A stretch of 64,000 bases of DNA from Datnioides undecimradiatus (taxonomy: Eukaryota > Chordata > Actinopteri > Lobotiformes > Datnioididae), in the NCBI GenBank assembly GCA_008933995.1, contig WARS01000007.1:9107676-9171675 (forward strand). The letters are read 5' to 3'. Each line of letters starts with the position of its first letter. Position 1 is the first letter of the stretch. Shown piece after piece: positions 36,910 through 54,377 of this stretch. The notes under the pieces are model-generated. The model did not search any database and was not told the DNA's origin. It worked only from the letters and a program-made list of their open reading frames with translations. The position numbers were made by a program, and so were the translations under genes.

Positions 36910-39900
36910 TTGTTACTTTGTGTCTCACTATGTGTAAATACGCAGCTGTTATTTTAACATGTTAACTGTTAACTAACAGATAGACAACGGTAAAGCTTTT
37001 TCATTGCAGACTTCTTCAAACACAGGTGGGACAGATTTCATTCATGGTGATTCAGTTGCATCAAATGTCCCAGTGAGCCATGCCAATACCATGTTCAATA
37101 AGAGGACATATTATCAATTACGCCTGCCTCTCCTTCTATGATAAGCCCACATTCCCAGAGATAATACAGAGAACATGGCTTCAGTGTTGTAAATGTTAGC
37201 TATACTGCCCTGCAGACATGCTAACAGGACTATTTCACAACTGGATCATCTCTGGTGGGTCTTTTAACATCTTAAATTTTAGATTTTATTAGCCAATATG
37301 ACATTTTCCAGCCTTGTTAATACAAGATAAGGACAGCTCACTGTGCTGCCCCATGCCAAGGCTACCTACCAAAAAAAGTGAATGAGGCAGGCTGTTTTCA
37401 AATAATCATACATTTTTAAAGTCCATAGTTTAACCCAAGGTTAGGTTAGCATTAACAGTGAGATAACTGGCAACATGTTGTGAAACAGCAGTACTGTTGC
37501 TATAGTTACCCAAGCCCATGTGGTCACACTGGAAAAGTGAAAAACGGAAGCATAGTCAAAGATGTCACTCCGCACACTGACATGTGCTGTTGATGTCCCA
37601 CAATGCATGGCACAGAGGACAGAGAGGAGCTGATCACAGCTGCAAAAAATTCGTCATCACTTGTGGATGAAGGATGTGGATGGTGAAGCAGCTCCAAGAA
37701 GATCACAGAAAAACAAAAAAATAAAGAGTACACGAAAGAAAAAGCAAAAATAATTTTTCTCGGCTACTGGCACAATACAGTGCACCAACTGCAAAAACAA
37801 TACACTACAATAACCACTATAGATTACATATTGCATATGTAGTATAATGTACAACAGCTATATTAACCCATATCTGTATCACATTCTTGTCCTACCTGAA
37901 TAAGAATCTTGCTTTTTAACGCTTTACCATATGTGTATTTATCTTATTTTCAGTGTGTGTATTTCTTTCATGAGCAGTAGGATCTTGTATTGCATCTTAA
38001 TTTGCATACTACACATATGAACAGGCATGCTATTCTCATACAGCCCCTTTTCCTGTGAGCAGCATACTGTGTGTTCAGTGCAGGAATGAACAAATCTTCA
38101 ACACCAGATCCTCAAGCTGAGCTGAGTACATGGAATCACTGGTGACACCAACTGAAACATTAGCTTTTTGCACTAGAGCTCCCCTCGCTGGTTGTGGGGA
38201 TACACTGACATTCAGATGACAGCTCAGCCTCGATGGTCTGCGTGTTCTTTTCTTGTCAAGCGATAAATGAAAGCTAAGACACAATTATTAATGTTCATAA
38301 CTGTCAGGCTTTTAAAGGCTGAATGAACTGAATGAAAAAGACTGAACATAATAGCAGACTGTCAGAAGCAGTCCCTTAAGTTCCCAGTATGTTTTCAACA
38401 AAGGTCTTTTGGATCATCTAACAGCATCTGAAACGTATTTTCCAATGCTGAATTCCAGACGGAATCTCATCATCTGATCACTTTTGTAACTTTCTGAACC
38501 AGACAATCTGATATTGTTCAACTAGTCTCATCGAGATTTCTCGAAGTTTCTTACTTCTTCTGCCCCCAAGTGGCAGTACCAGCAGAGATACAGTGACAGA
38601 CAGCAGTTCTAAACATACTGGCTTTAAAAATGGACAAACTAACCTACATAATCAGGTGCACAGAGTAACTGGAACCCAAACGTCTTCTGGAGCTTTCAGT
38701 CACATCCCTTGGTTTTCAATGGGAGAGGGGACCTTGTCAGTCGTCATGGAAACATTGACATGACTGTGCTCAGTAAAGTGACTCATGATTTCCAACTATT
38801 TTATACAGCACATAAAGCATGGTCACTATATAAACGTACCCTTAAATGGCAGACACTTACTTGGATTGATCTATTTCTTCTGTTTTATTGTGACTGAAGA
38901 AACTATATCTGTACTCGGCATAGTAGTGTAAAATCCTCTCGTTTTAAGTTCACCAAGTGTGTATGTGTGTGTGTCTTTGGATACAGGAGTGGGGCTGACA
39001 CTCAGAAGCACCTTTTAACCTAAGAGTGTAACAGCAGGCCCGGATTGCTGCAGTATGAAATGCAGTCTAATTTTGAAATTATATTTTATTTTCTTTAAGA
39101 GCGGCAGCTTTACTCTTGGGATAAAGTTATTAGGCTAATAAATGATAAGTCATCAGTAAAAACTGAGCTTTGTTGAATGTACATGTACAGAAAATGGGAT
39201 GTCAACAATGTGGTGACATGTCATATATCAGCAGACTAAAGTTCCACTGTGCAAACACCAGGGTTACAAGGCAGAGCAAGAATGCCCTGACACAGATTTT
39301 ACAAACCAAGGCAGGAGCTTGATCATTCATGGCTCTATACAGCACTGCCCTCCTGTGGAATATTTACTACACTGCAGCTCTTCTGCAAGAATCTACATAA
39401 TGCTGCTGCACCTCTTTGTAACGATGATAATGCCTGCAGTCGTATGGAAATTACGAGGAGTTTAAACAAGTGTTCAGGCAGTACTGCAGAGCAGTTTAAC
39501 ATTTGTCCTCCTCACAGAGTCGCACTCATTAACACCTAACAGTTGGTCAGTACAAGTTGTACTGTACAACCACAGTGTTTTACTGTTAGTGAGGCTTTTT
39601 TCATAGAAGAGATGATCTGACAGAGGAGGAAAGCAAAGTGTTAACTACCAACAAAGTCTCTGTCGTCCCAGTAATCTGTGATTGAGTGACAGTGTGCCAG
39701 CATGAAAAACACCAGGACCCAGAAGCTGAACAACTAGATGGTATTCAGCAACAATCATGTCATCATTTGCAGCTGTGCTTTCCTAATGTCACATGTCAAA
39801 ATGTTTTTAGTGAAGGGTTAAGAATCAAACATGTAGTGTGGCTGAGTGTAGACGACATTTAAAATTTAAAGGCCTTTGTCTTTGCTTTGCATGTTTAGCT

Positions 39901-40290
39901 CATTTACCACAAATCACTTTAAATTATCATGACTACTGACTATTTTCCACAGCAGAATAATACATTTCTGAAAGTGTTTTTCTACGGTCTACTCCAAATT
40001 TGCTGTCCTTTTGGTGCAGACTTTTCAAGAGCAATCTGCAGCAGCATCACAACACAAGCACTATAGCAAACATGAGAAACTGCCAAATGCAAGTCTGAAA
40101 TCTGTGCCTTGGAGGTCACAAACCTTGAAGTATTTCAGTTTAAAGGATTAAAATATTTATTTTTATTTATTTATTGTTCTACTTTATTTTACTGCATATT
40201 TGTATTTGGCCAACATGTGCCTTTATCTACATTATGAGACCTGTCCATTCGTTGACGTGTGTTACCAATATGATTAATGAGTGAGTAGAC
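36910..40290. other. right part of gene desert, no gene seen
   Basis: No recognisable gene or RNA; all open frames are short. A CCCCCAAGTGGCAGTACCAG motif at about 38573 resembles repeat fragments near 13070. Confidence 0.5.
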
Positions 40291-40299
40291 ATGAGTGAA

Positions 40300-40451
40300 G
40301 TCGGGCAGTGGGGGGCGCTGTTGTCACTTCTCTTCCCGGGAACCAAATAAGGAAATGACGTGGTGCATGTGCAGATGGTCTCAAATAGAAAATTGAAACA
40401 GTGACACCGGGACCGGGTCTGTGTGAGGTCGAGGCGCCGACTGGAGACGAG
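40300..40451 (+). promoter_or_regulatory. ntmt1: probable ntmt1 promoter and non-coding first exon
   Basis: A short GC-rich island stands out from AT-rich flanks. It holds GGGGGCGCTG, CTTCCCGGGAA and a CRE-like TGACGTGG at about 40357. The stretch ends GAGACGAG|GTTAGTG, a plausible splice donor after 40451, which would join the acceptor at 42720 before the coding start. The transcription start is not resolved. Confidence 0.5.
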
Positions 40452-40837
40452 GTTAGTGTGATTTCAAAGAATATCTTTTATCATGTCTAGAAATACCAGA
40501 GTTGGTCTTTTAGCCCGGAAACAGCTTCGGCTGACAAATTAGCGTTAGCCGGTTGGCTAAAACTACAACATTTAAGTTAGCACGTGCAGGGCGTTATTAG
40601 CTGACTTACACTGTAATGAACTGGAGGGACCTTAATCAAAAAACAGTTGTTACCAAACTAAAACAAAAAGCGGGGGGGCAAACGACATTCACTGTTAAGT
40701 TTCATGATGACAATAAAATGAATAGGCCTTTGTTATTGTTAGCTATTATTAACATATAACTTATACAAGTTAAAACTATTACTATTACTATACTATTTAA
40801 AGTTCTGCCTTAATTACAACTATTGACTTTAACTTTC

Positions 40838-40871
40838 CACGTGCAAGTGGCAATGACGTCGACTTCCTGTT
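40838..40871 (+). promoter_or_regulatory. clustered E-box, CRE-like and ETS-like motifs in ntmt1 intron 1
   Basis: CCACGTGC (E-box), AATGACGTCG (CRE-like) and ACTTCCTG (ETS-like) fall within about 35 bases inside the first intron. Such clustering suggests an enhancer or alternative promoter; this is inference from motifs only. Confidence 0.3.
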
Positions 40872-41305
40872 CTTGGAATAGCAGCTATAGCTGAGGTATT
40901 ACTATCAAAATGTTTATCAACTGTATCCATGCGTGTAAACACATTTAACAGCTTCTGTGGTTACAGGAGATCCATCTTAACATTTGTGGTGTAACTGTAG
41001 GACATGCATTTGTATTATTTCATAATAATGACTTGTTTAGTTGAGTGAAGTATACATATACAGACTTCATAATCAAGTTGTTGTAACACTTGTGTACCAT
41101 GCCAGTGAATTAGCATGAGATCTTTGACTTGGTGATTATAAATTCAGTTAGCTTGGCTGACTTGATCATAATGCTGTCTGTGTCCTCCACACACACACAC
41201 TCTGATGTCAGAGCCTCAGGGGAAATGTATGCCCTCTCCCCTGGTCACAAGATGGGTGCTGACAGCTGAACTACTGCCAAGGATAGCCAGATTTGGGCTT
41301 CTGCT

Positions 41306-41308
<3 letters not shown>

Positions 41309-41344
<36 letters not shown>
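41309..41344 (+). repeat. (GT)n microsatellite
   Basis: About 36 bases of pure GT within the presumed ntmt1 first intron. Confidence 0.97.
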
Positions 41345-41347
<3 letters not shown>

Positions 41348-42721
41348 ATGCTGAGCAGGTGATACACCCCTCTGTCCACTGAAAACATTGCTGGAGTGGA
41401 AACTTGGAATATTCGTCCTTTTAGATACAATCTCTTCAGAGCTGAATGAATATGGATGAATATCCCATAATTACAGAGTTGAATGCAGCTTGCAAAACAG
41501 GTGGATGACAGCTCACATGAAACAATAAGCAGCACAGAAACTAAAGAGAGACAACACTGAATACTGAAAAGCACATTTTCAGTGCAGAGGGGTACTTTTA
41601 GTAAAACACAGCACAGGAATTAAAGAAGTGTAAAAAAAAAACCATTAACTTCTGAAATTGTCGAGTCTGTTTTGCCGGTCAAGAGCAAAATATCCAGGTA
41701 TGTCTTAGTCAAAACTAAACAAAACTAGAAAAAAATAGAGTAACAAAGTGTTTTTTAAAAAGAGACAAAACACAGAAGGAAAAGAGAAAGACAAGTCAGT
41801 AAATATAAATATGAGGTTATGACATGTAGGGGTTTACATGTTACTCGCCAGTGTTGCTAGGTTATAGGGATGTGTTGCAGTTGCTAGCCACAACCATCAG
41901 GGCAAGCAACTTGAGCCTACTGACTGCGGCTGACTGAGGTTTTCAGCAAATGTGTAATTAAACCTGAATATGTGTAACTCTGAGGAGGGAAGAGTGACAT
42001 TAGAATACATTTTTTACACAAATGATACCCCTGGTGTTCTGCAGGTGACTCTCCTGCTTCAGTTTTGATGTCATACACTGCAACTGCGATTCTCTGTCAC
42101 TCCACAGTGCAACAGTTAAAAGGAGAGTTTTAGGGGATTTGTATGAGGCAGTCATCGTAAGTCTTATCAGTTTAATTGTATGCTATATTTAATGTGTTTT
42201 CACTCTTTTATTATTAATGGTGGAATACTGAAATGTTTTGTCATTCTCTGCAAATCTGCCAGACTCCTTTGATGAAAAGAGCAATTTTACTTTGCAGAAC
42301 ATTGGCTGACAAGCAAGTTAAGGTAGTGAGAATATCCAAATATAGCATTTGGTTTAGCATCTGTTTCACCATCACTGTAGCCTAAAGATGCTTTTTGCAA
42401 ACAAGGCTCTGGATCATGGACATCATGTGCCATTGCGGGTATAATGATCCCCGTCAGAGTACAACAGTCCTCCAGGAAAAGCCAACTGGTGATGTAATGT
42501 TAAAGACATGACTATTAGTTCCATTGAACATTTTCGGGATGATCTGCAATGCAGAATCCATAAAAAGGAGCATCCAGCCATCAATCCTCCTGCATGATGA
42601 GCTAAAGAAGGGTGTGCCTCAGTCATGAAGAAGCTGCTGTGGAGCATTGTAGAGAGTAGTGACCAGTAGATTGTGTACGTCTTCCTGTGAGCGAACCATG
42701 TTATGTGTGCACTCTGACAGG

Positions 42722-43878
42722 ATGGGTGATATAGCAGAAGACGAGTCAAGCTTCTACTCCAATGCAGAGGATTACTGGAGGGAGGTTCCCCCCACAGTGG
42801 ATGGCATGCTGGGAGGCTATGGAAGCATCTCCAACATTGATATCAATGGATCCAAGGCTTTCCTGCAGAAGTTCCTCGGTGTAAGAAAATCTTATTAAAT
42901 ATTAACATCTGCATTTAGATACACAGTATATGTGTATGTGTCAGTGTCTGCGACTTGTGAATCTGATGGTCTTTAATTAGCCAGTTTAAATTATGACTAT
43001 GTGACTCCATTCTGAATTTAGCAGCTTCTGTTTACTGTTTCTAAGCCTCCTCACCCTGACAGAAACAGCTTGAGTCTTTAACTGACTTCTGCCCTCTTGT
43101 GTGTTTTTGCCGCTGCAGGAAGGGGAGGGGAAGACAGGCACGAGCTGTGCTCTGGACTGCGGAGCGGGCATAGGGAGGATCACAAAACGTTTGCTGCTGC
43201 CTCTGTTCAACACCGTGGACCTGGTGGACGTGACGCAGGAGTTCCTGGACAAAGCCAAGACGTACCTGGGAGAGGAGGGCAAGAGAGTGGGGAACTACTT
43301 TTGCAGTGGTCTGCAGGACTTTGTACCCGAGAGTGGGCGCTATGATGTCATCTGGATCCAGTGGGTCATTGGTGAGTCTGGAAAAATATCTCATTGACTC
43401 AACCCAGACTAGACCTGTTTGGGATGCAAATATATTACAAATCAGTGTGCCATAAAAATGAATTTTAATTTGTTATTTTACGATAAAATAGTTCATAATG
43501 TATTTTAAGTGTTGCGAATCCCCTCTATCAGTGCCTCATGGACAAATTCAAATTCATGGACAATTCAGGATTCCTGTTAAGTTCTACATTGACTATCTTT
43601 CCTCCTCTTTTCCCCCCTCAGGCCACCTGACAGACGACCACCTGATGGACTTCCTGAGACGCTGCAAGAAAGCTCTGCGGCCCAACGGTCTCATCGTGAT
43701 CAAGGACAATGTGTCGTATGAGGGCGTGGTGCCTGACGAGGTGGACAGCAGCGTCTGTCGCGACCTGGAAATAGTTTATAGTCTGGTGGGCAGAGCGGGC
43801 CTCCGTATTGTCCACGAGGAGCAACAATTGAACTTCCCCAAGGAGATCTACCAAGTCCACACACTGGCTCTCAGATAG
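42722..43878 (+). CDS. ntmt1: N-terminal Xaa-Pro-Lys N-methyltransferase 1 (NTMT1/METTL11A), 3 coding exons
   Basis: Coding exons are 42722-42880, 43119-43371 and 43622-43878. They join in phase to 669 bases, 222 residues plus TAG (human 223). The enzyme uses S-adenosylmethionine to methylate the alpha-amino group of proteins starting X-Pro-Lys, such as RCC1 and CENP-A, mainly in the nucleus. Visible features are Trp19 in the substrate pocket (YWREVPPTVDGMLGGYG), the SAM-binding loop LDCGAGIGRITKRLL (from about residue 65), WIQWVIGHLTD (about 132-142) with the pocket Trp135, and Asn167 and Asp179 at the positions of the human catalytic Asn168 and Asp180. The start follows directly after the CAG acceptor at 42720 and aligns with human MTSEVIEDE. 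The gene converges on ndor1. A sense ATTAAA at 44635-44640 is a possible polyadenylation signal. All key residues are present, so the protein should be functional. Confidence 0.97.
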
Positions 43879-46424
43879 AGGACTGTTTGCTTCTCTATGG
43901 GTTAGGAAGAAGGGACGACCTTGTATACAAAATATTTCTAATGTGGAAATGATGTTTTTCTAGTCAGCAAAACATTTATTCTGTTTGGAAGTGATCTGCA
44001 GTGTGACATGTAAGTGGAGTGTGTGCGGCTAATGAATCAGCATCATCGTCTCTGGGATAACAGGCCCTAAAGCACATTACGCTTCAATCCATACCATCTC
44101 CTGCACAAGATGGACAAATTCCTGCAGCTGTTTCTCGTGTCCAGCAGGATCACACAGTCAGCCAATAGAAACTCTGCAATGTGCACTGTGTTTGCAAATG
44201 ATGATGTTCAGATATTTATTTATTACCCACGATGGACTGATGACATCACATCCTTTGTGGGAACTGAGTGTGAGGCAGTTTCACTGAACAGAGGGCTAAT
44301 GTGACCTGTACGCTTACCTCAGTGTTCCCTGTGCTGCATCTCTTTCTGTGTGCACTGGAAACGTTTTAGGTGTGGGGCATCTTCAGGTCATCTGTTCTTA
44401 AGAAGATACAACATTTTCAATATTATTTCATCAACATTTTACAGTTTATTGTAAACATGACTGCAGTTCATTTGTGATCAGTATGGTAGCTTGAGACTTT
44501 GTGGCTGTGTATTTCTAGTTTTAATGAGGCGTGTCCTAAACAAGTTTCCTCAGCCCCCCACTGTGATGTGCAACTTTTAATATCTGGTGTCTGCTCATAC
44601 TGAGTCTGCTAAAACACTTATATTCTAAATATTGATTAAATGTATTTGACACATTGGAATAACAACTGAAGCCTTTCATGAGCTACTTGATCCGGATACA
44701 GAAGCTTGTGGTTCAAAAATATTAAGGTGCTCTGCCAAATTAATTGATATCATAAGAATCAATATGAAATCCGGTACAGAGAAGAGGTATCACTCTGTCG
44801 GAACTTCTAAAACACAGTCTCCGCTTATGGTGGTACAGAGCAAATGAGCGACTATTCAACATTCACACCCACTTCACACTATCATTTACGAGCTGCGTGA
44901 AGGTGGGAAAGGAGCCAGGGTTGTTTCCATTTGTGTTCTGTGTACCTTTATCCAACGTGGGTTCATAAACACTGATCAGAGCGATCGCACTCTTAAAATT
45001 CTGAGAGAAGAGTGCTGCAGTTTGTAGTGTGATGTGCAAATAACAAACAAAAACAAAATTCTTCATTTTGAAAGACAGTGCATCACAGGAACTTGAATTT
45101 GTCATAGGGGCTGCAACAGAGGAGAGTGGGAGGTGACTTCTTGTAATACAGAAATGAAAAGTGACCATGCTTGAGTCATTCAGTATTTTACAGTCACACT
45201 CTTTTCACTTGTAACATGCTGTACTGTGGAGTCTGGCTGCTGATAAGGCAGCCAGACACTCACCTGCAACACTCACAGGCTGAGGTGGACAAACTGACTG
45301 CAAGTATTTTGATAGTAAATAATAGTAAATAATCTGATTATAGACAGTAAATGCTAGCCACTGCATTGAACTGTTCATTGGACAAAAACAAAACACTGAG
45401 GTGGTCAACATATGTTTATTTTATGTATATTTATGTTTGTTTACATGAAAAAATCCACACTGTATGACAATAATATTCAAACCCTGGCCACACTGGTTCA
45501 TCACATGGTAGCATTATTGATTGCTTGCAGTTCAGCCATACATCTGTCACAACAGGAGATTCAGCAGCTTTTAAACTGCCTGTGAAACATTTTCAAGGAG
45601 GACACAGACCTGTCGAGCACATTTCTGGATTTGTGCTTATCAATATGGAAAACAGTGCTTAAAAATGTAGGTAAGAATATTTCACTTACGTTAAGAACTC
45701 CAAGACTCACAGTAGAGCAGATTCCATCACTCTGCCGCATCTTTGGATCCATGATGACTTTCCATTTGAAGACGAGGGTCAGTACAAGATATAAATAATA
45801 CAATTAAAAGGTGACTGTTCTTTGATTTTGTGGTGTATAATTACATTTGAGAATAATATTTCTACTTTCATATCTTTAAATCATCCGTTGACTGTTTCTA
45901 CTTTTAAAATGGCGTTTTCATCCTGGATGCTGATGTTATTTGACTGTAGTAAGTTTTACAGAACAGGTAGTACGACTGGACTGTTTCAGGATTCACTCAT
46001 TTTAACCCCTGATTGGCCACTTAGTAATAAATCAAATAATTTGACTCTGGTTATGTCTGCTAAGATTAAATAATTTAATAAAAAATGATTGTAATTGTCT
46101 ATTTATATACACAAGACATAAATACATAGAAAAGTAACATCAACATGTTTTCATTTCCAGAAGTGCATAATCCCAGACCATTTGAAATAAATAAGCAAAA
46201 GCATGAAAATGTATGTTGTACATTACTTTGAGTTTTATATGATTTTGAAAGAAAGACTGGACAAAAACAGCTTTTAAACCCAACATTAGTCCCATTCTGA
46301 CTACACACATAGGACATTTAACATGAACAGCAAATGTATCATAATCCAATTCAATTTCAAGAAAATTGAGCTAAACAAGAAAGGTGTCAACAAAACGTTT
46401 AACGTCTCAGCTGCCTGATATGGT
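43879..46424. other. ntmt1 3' UTR and convergent intergenic space
   Basis: No coding signal. Candidate sense polyadenylation signals are at 44635-44640 (ATTAAA) and 46026-46031 (AATAAA). A perfect 10-bp stem (GTCTGGCTGC / GCAGCCAGAC) with a 7-base loop is at 45231-45257. Confidence 0.45.
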
Positions 46425-47035
46425 TTTCAGATTAAGATGGTTTATTAGGGCCTATTTTTTACAATCACTCACAATTATACAGTATCACACACTGTGTACT
46501 GCTGCACCATGGGTTCATTATACTGAACTTTCTCAAGTCAGGATTTTGGTCAAAATGAGGCAAATGGGACTGTACTGGTGGGGCACTTGTGTTTCAGGTT
46601 CAAGTAAGGCATTGAAATGAAGAAAAAAAAAACTACGCCGTGGTCCGTGTTGTATGTGAAGATGTTCAATCAAACAGGTCATGGTGTGTTCAAGTTCTTT
46701 TCAAGTTGGAAACAAGTTCTGCTGTGATTCAACAACTGTCAAGGTGCTAACAAAACCTACAAGAAGCTTGAATGCCGCTGACTCCCCACCAGTCAGTCAG
46801 AACTGAAGATGCACTGATGATGAGCTGTGACACATCTTCAAGAACGTCAAGTCCAGTCTAATGACCTTCATATCGCACTTAGAATGAGCTTTGTTTTTCA
46901 AGTAAGTCTAAAGTGGGTCTGAGAGTGGTGTTAGATACTGTGATGTGAACTGCGGCACCTCAATACGACCCGCTGTTGAGCATTGGATGAACCTCCATGC
47001 TCAAATATGCCGATGTTGACTGCGAGGTGAGGTGA
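46425..47035 (-). other. ndor1: probable 3' UTR of ndor1
   Basis: Minus-strand AATAAA at 46441-46446 lies about 0.6 kb after the ndor1 stop. A 30-base sequence in it (46498-46527) is repeated exactly in an ndor1 intron (47702-47731). Confidence 0.5.
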
Positions 47036-51598
<4,563 letters not shown>

Positions 51599-51602
51599 TA
51601 TG

Positions 51603-52460
51603 ACTGAGACAAACAAAATCACAAAATCCTCCAGTAATGCAATTATTTTGGGAGAAGACGAACATGCAATAGTGGAGAAATACACAAATGAAACACGTAT
51701 AGAGCATTTAGTCCAGTGTAGAAGGAGCTCTAAAGTATATGCAGTGACTTAAAAGAAGGAGAGGAGGTGCTCCACGTATTAAAGACAGCATGAGGTCCAA
51801 TTGATGGCAATGACAATGACAATACATTGTGCTTGCTAATATGATTTGTAATATGACTCATTTTACTGGGTTTTCATCTTAATACTTTAATTTTGTAATA
51901 ATGTGTGTTTAGGCAGGTGATGAGGTAATGTAATTAATCTGCTCAATTTAAGCAGATTATTTTATTTATTTCTTTAGCGCAATACTTCAGACAATATTAA
52001 TGGCCAGTAAAAGTTTAAATTACTTGTAAAGTAACCCAGACAGTTGCCTCGGTAGTAAACTAACTCTGTTATGAAGCAGTTAGTCCTCTTCCTGCCTTAA
52101 TTCATGATTTAAAACACGTCTATACTCTCTGTACTTGACATTACAGGACTGTGTGCCAACTCCTGTTAGCATGCTAGGTAGCTAGTCATAAAATATGGTT
52201 TATTTATTTGTTGCTGGTCATTTTTTCCTATGAATGACATATATCGCCATTTACCAAGAAGACGGGATACTTACCGCTGCTGTCTTCGTCGACAAGGTCC
52301 TTACACGTTAATAAAATGGACAAATGACCCCGCCGATGAAAACAGGTACCTCCTCATTCTAAACATCAACGCCACACTTTACGGCAGTCCCGTCTCACGT
52401 TGTCATTGGCTCGTGCCTCATTGCTGCTACGTTCAAAGCCGCACAAGAAAAAGAGGAGAT
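51603..52460 (-). promoter_or_regulatory. ndor1: ndor1 5' region: probable non-coding exon 1 and promoter
   Basis: On the gene strand an acceptor CTCAG ends at 51604, just before the start codon, so exon 2 begins at 51603. A good donor GCG|GTAAGT ends a probable non-coding exon 1 at 52275. Upstream is a locally GC-richer stretch (52280-52450) with an inverted CCAAT (ATTGG at about 52404). The transcription start is not resolved. Confidence 0.5.
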
Positions 52461-53029
52461 TCGAGTTTCAGATTTGAAAATATAACCAAGGACAAAACAA
52501 ACATCCAACATTGTCGTCAGAAGAGTAGTTAAGGGATGGAACCCACTAGTCAATTAAGGAGGGAGTACTGATATGTGGGTTATTCTCTGGGTCTGATTTG
52601 CCATGGTTTTTATGTCCTGAGGTATATTTTACAAACAAACAGTGTACTTTTTACTTTTGCTATATTGGGCAGTGGTAGTTATTGGTTACAGATTAATATT
52701 TTATATTCTAAAAATTATAACATCTTAAATATAATGCATTCTTCCAGAATCAGCCAGGGGCCCCCAACCTTTTTAGCTTGTAAGACATTTTGTGACAAAA
52801 AGATTACCTTCTCAGCAAAAAACATCAAATGACACATCATTGAAATCACCCTTCTCCCCTAATGCAAAATCAGTACTCTATGAATATAAAGGCCTTGATA
52901 GTTTCAAAGGTTTCATTAAATAGTCTGCAGCTCAAAAACCAAAACATATCCACATTTTCACAAAAAAACAGTTTAAGGCCAAAAATGTTTGCGTTGCAAT
53001 ACTTTATTACTTAATTTTCTATAAATTCT
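52461..53029. other. intergenic between ndor1 promoter and lrsam1 3' end
   Basis: AT-rich, no gene. CCAGGGGCCCCCAACCTTTTT near 52755 resembles a repeat fragment (weak). Confidence 0.4.
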
Positions 53030-53155
53030 TTACTTTTAACACTGCTGTAGTTCTACTTAAGAATTTGAATGCTTGACTTTTCCTTGTAATGGAATACTTT
53101 TATATTGTAGTACCACTGCTTTTAATGAAGGAACCAACTACGTTCTCCACCAGTG
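53030..53155 (+). mobile_element. MITE right-end fragment, same apparent family as 3212-3315
   Basis: TTTTCCTTGTAATGGAATAC, then TTTATATTGTAGTACCACTG and the end CTCCACCAGTGTTGG match the opposite terminus of the common teleost MITE whose left end is CACTGGTGGAAAG. The left end is absent here. Confidence 0.6.
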
Positions 53156-54377
53156 TTGGTAGTGCATTTGACTTTTGGCTAATTAGAAGAGATGCGGTTA
53201 CTGCACCACAGTTCTTGCTAATGTGGCCTATGATCTTAAAGTGTGAGTTACACATAAAACGCCTGTTGTTCCAAGATCACCCTTAACATTAAGTACAACA
53301 AAGAAAGACATAACCATCACTCCACTGGTTCGCTGTATTTCAGTATATTTTTCAGATGTTGCTGCATGTGGAGGAATAGCAGCACTCCTCATCAACACAA
53401 AGCTTTTACATTGACCAAAGGGGGGGGGCAGAAAAATGCCACACAGAGATTTTATGTCACATTGTCCATTGACATAAACTGCCTGATTTATATAGAGATG
53501 GACTCTCTTACACGCTACATTTAACAGACTCACATACAATAGGTAAATATTTCATGAAACATGCTGAAATGTTACAGTTAAGAGCACTTGAAAGAGTACC
53601 ATAGCATTAGTGATGGCTGCTAACAGGTAATGTGTTGTTAGTTCATACAGGTGCACAATATAGAGTCATTTCATTATGAGGTGCATCCAACGATGTGTCA
53701 GAGACAAGTGGAAAAGAAACTAAAGTGAGGTCCTGGGCTCGATTACCATAAAGGTAAGCAGGCATCTGCCCCTGACAGTGAGGACAAGACAGGTTGTGTG
53801 ACGGATTGAAGAACAATATGAGGTTGTATTCGTGATACAACCGACAATGATTTCAACAATAAAAAACAACTGTTTATGCTTAAGTCAACAAATACTAGAG
53901 ATGTTAGACAGGTGTTACTTTGGTTGACAACAGGCAAGCAGTAGTTACAAAAAAAGGACAATATTTCCAGAAAAAGGCACACATCACTGAGAGAGTATAA
54001 TAAGGCAAAGACCCATCAGTTAGTCTTCAACCAGTGAGTGGTGTAATTCACTTGGCCTTTAACCTACATTTTCTGTGTATGTATAGATATAGATATAGAT
54101 ATAAAAAAAATATACAATTTAAAAAGAACAACAAATTACAACAGGTCCAGATGTCGGTGATAACCTAAAACACAACAACATTAAAAATAGTTCTGGTTAA
54201 ACTTAATTCTGCATATACATCCCATCTAATAAAGGAAAGTGGCTCAACTCTTTGAAAACCTGCTAAAAGCTTTTCTATACATGAAAAGATTAGCTCACAG
54301 CAGCTTTATGATCATGACCATGCATAAATAAAGAGCACTCCAGTCGGCGAGGGACTAGCACAGTGGTGCAGCTGGTT
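53156..54377 (-). other. lrsam1: presumed lrsam1 3' UTR / intergenic
   Basis: No coding signal and no clear minus-strand AATAAA was found, so the 3' end of lrsam1 is unresolved. A (TAGATA)n tract is at 54082-54103. Confidence 0.35.

Noticed and set aside
52230-52532. 100-codon plus-strand frame opposite the ndor1 promoter, considered as a divergent gene
   Set aside because: No recognisable protein and it overlaps the presumed antisense first exon of ndor1.
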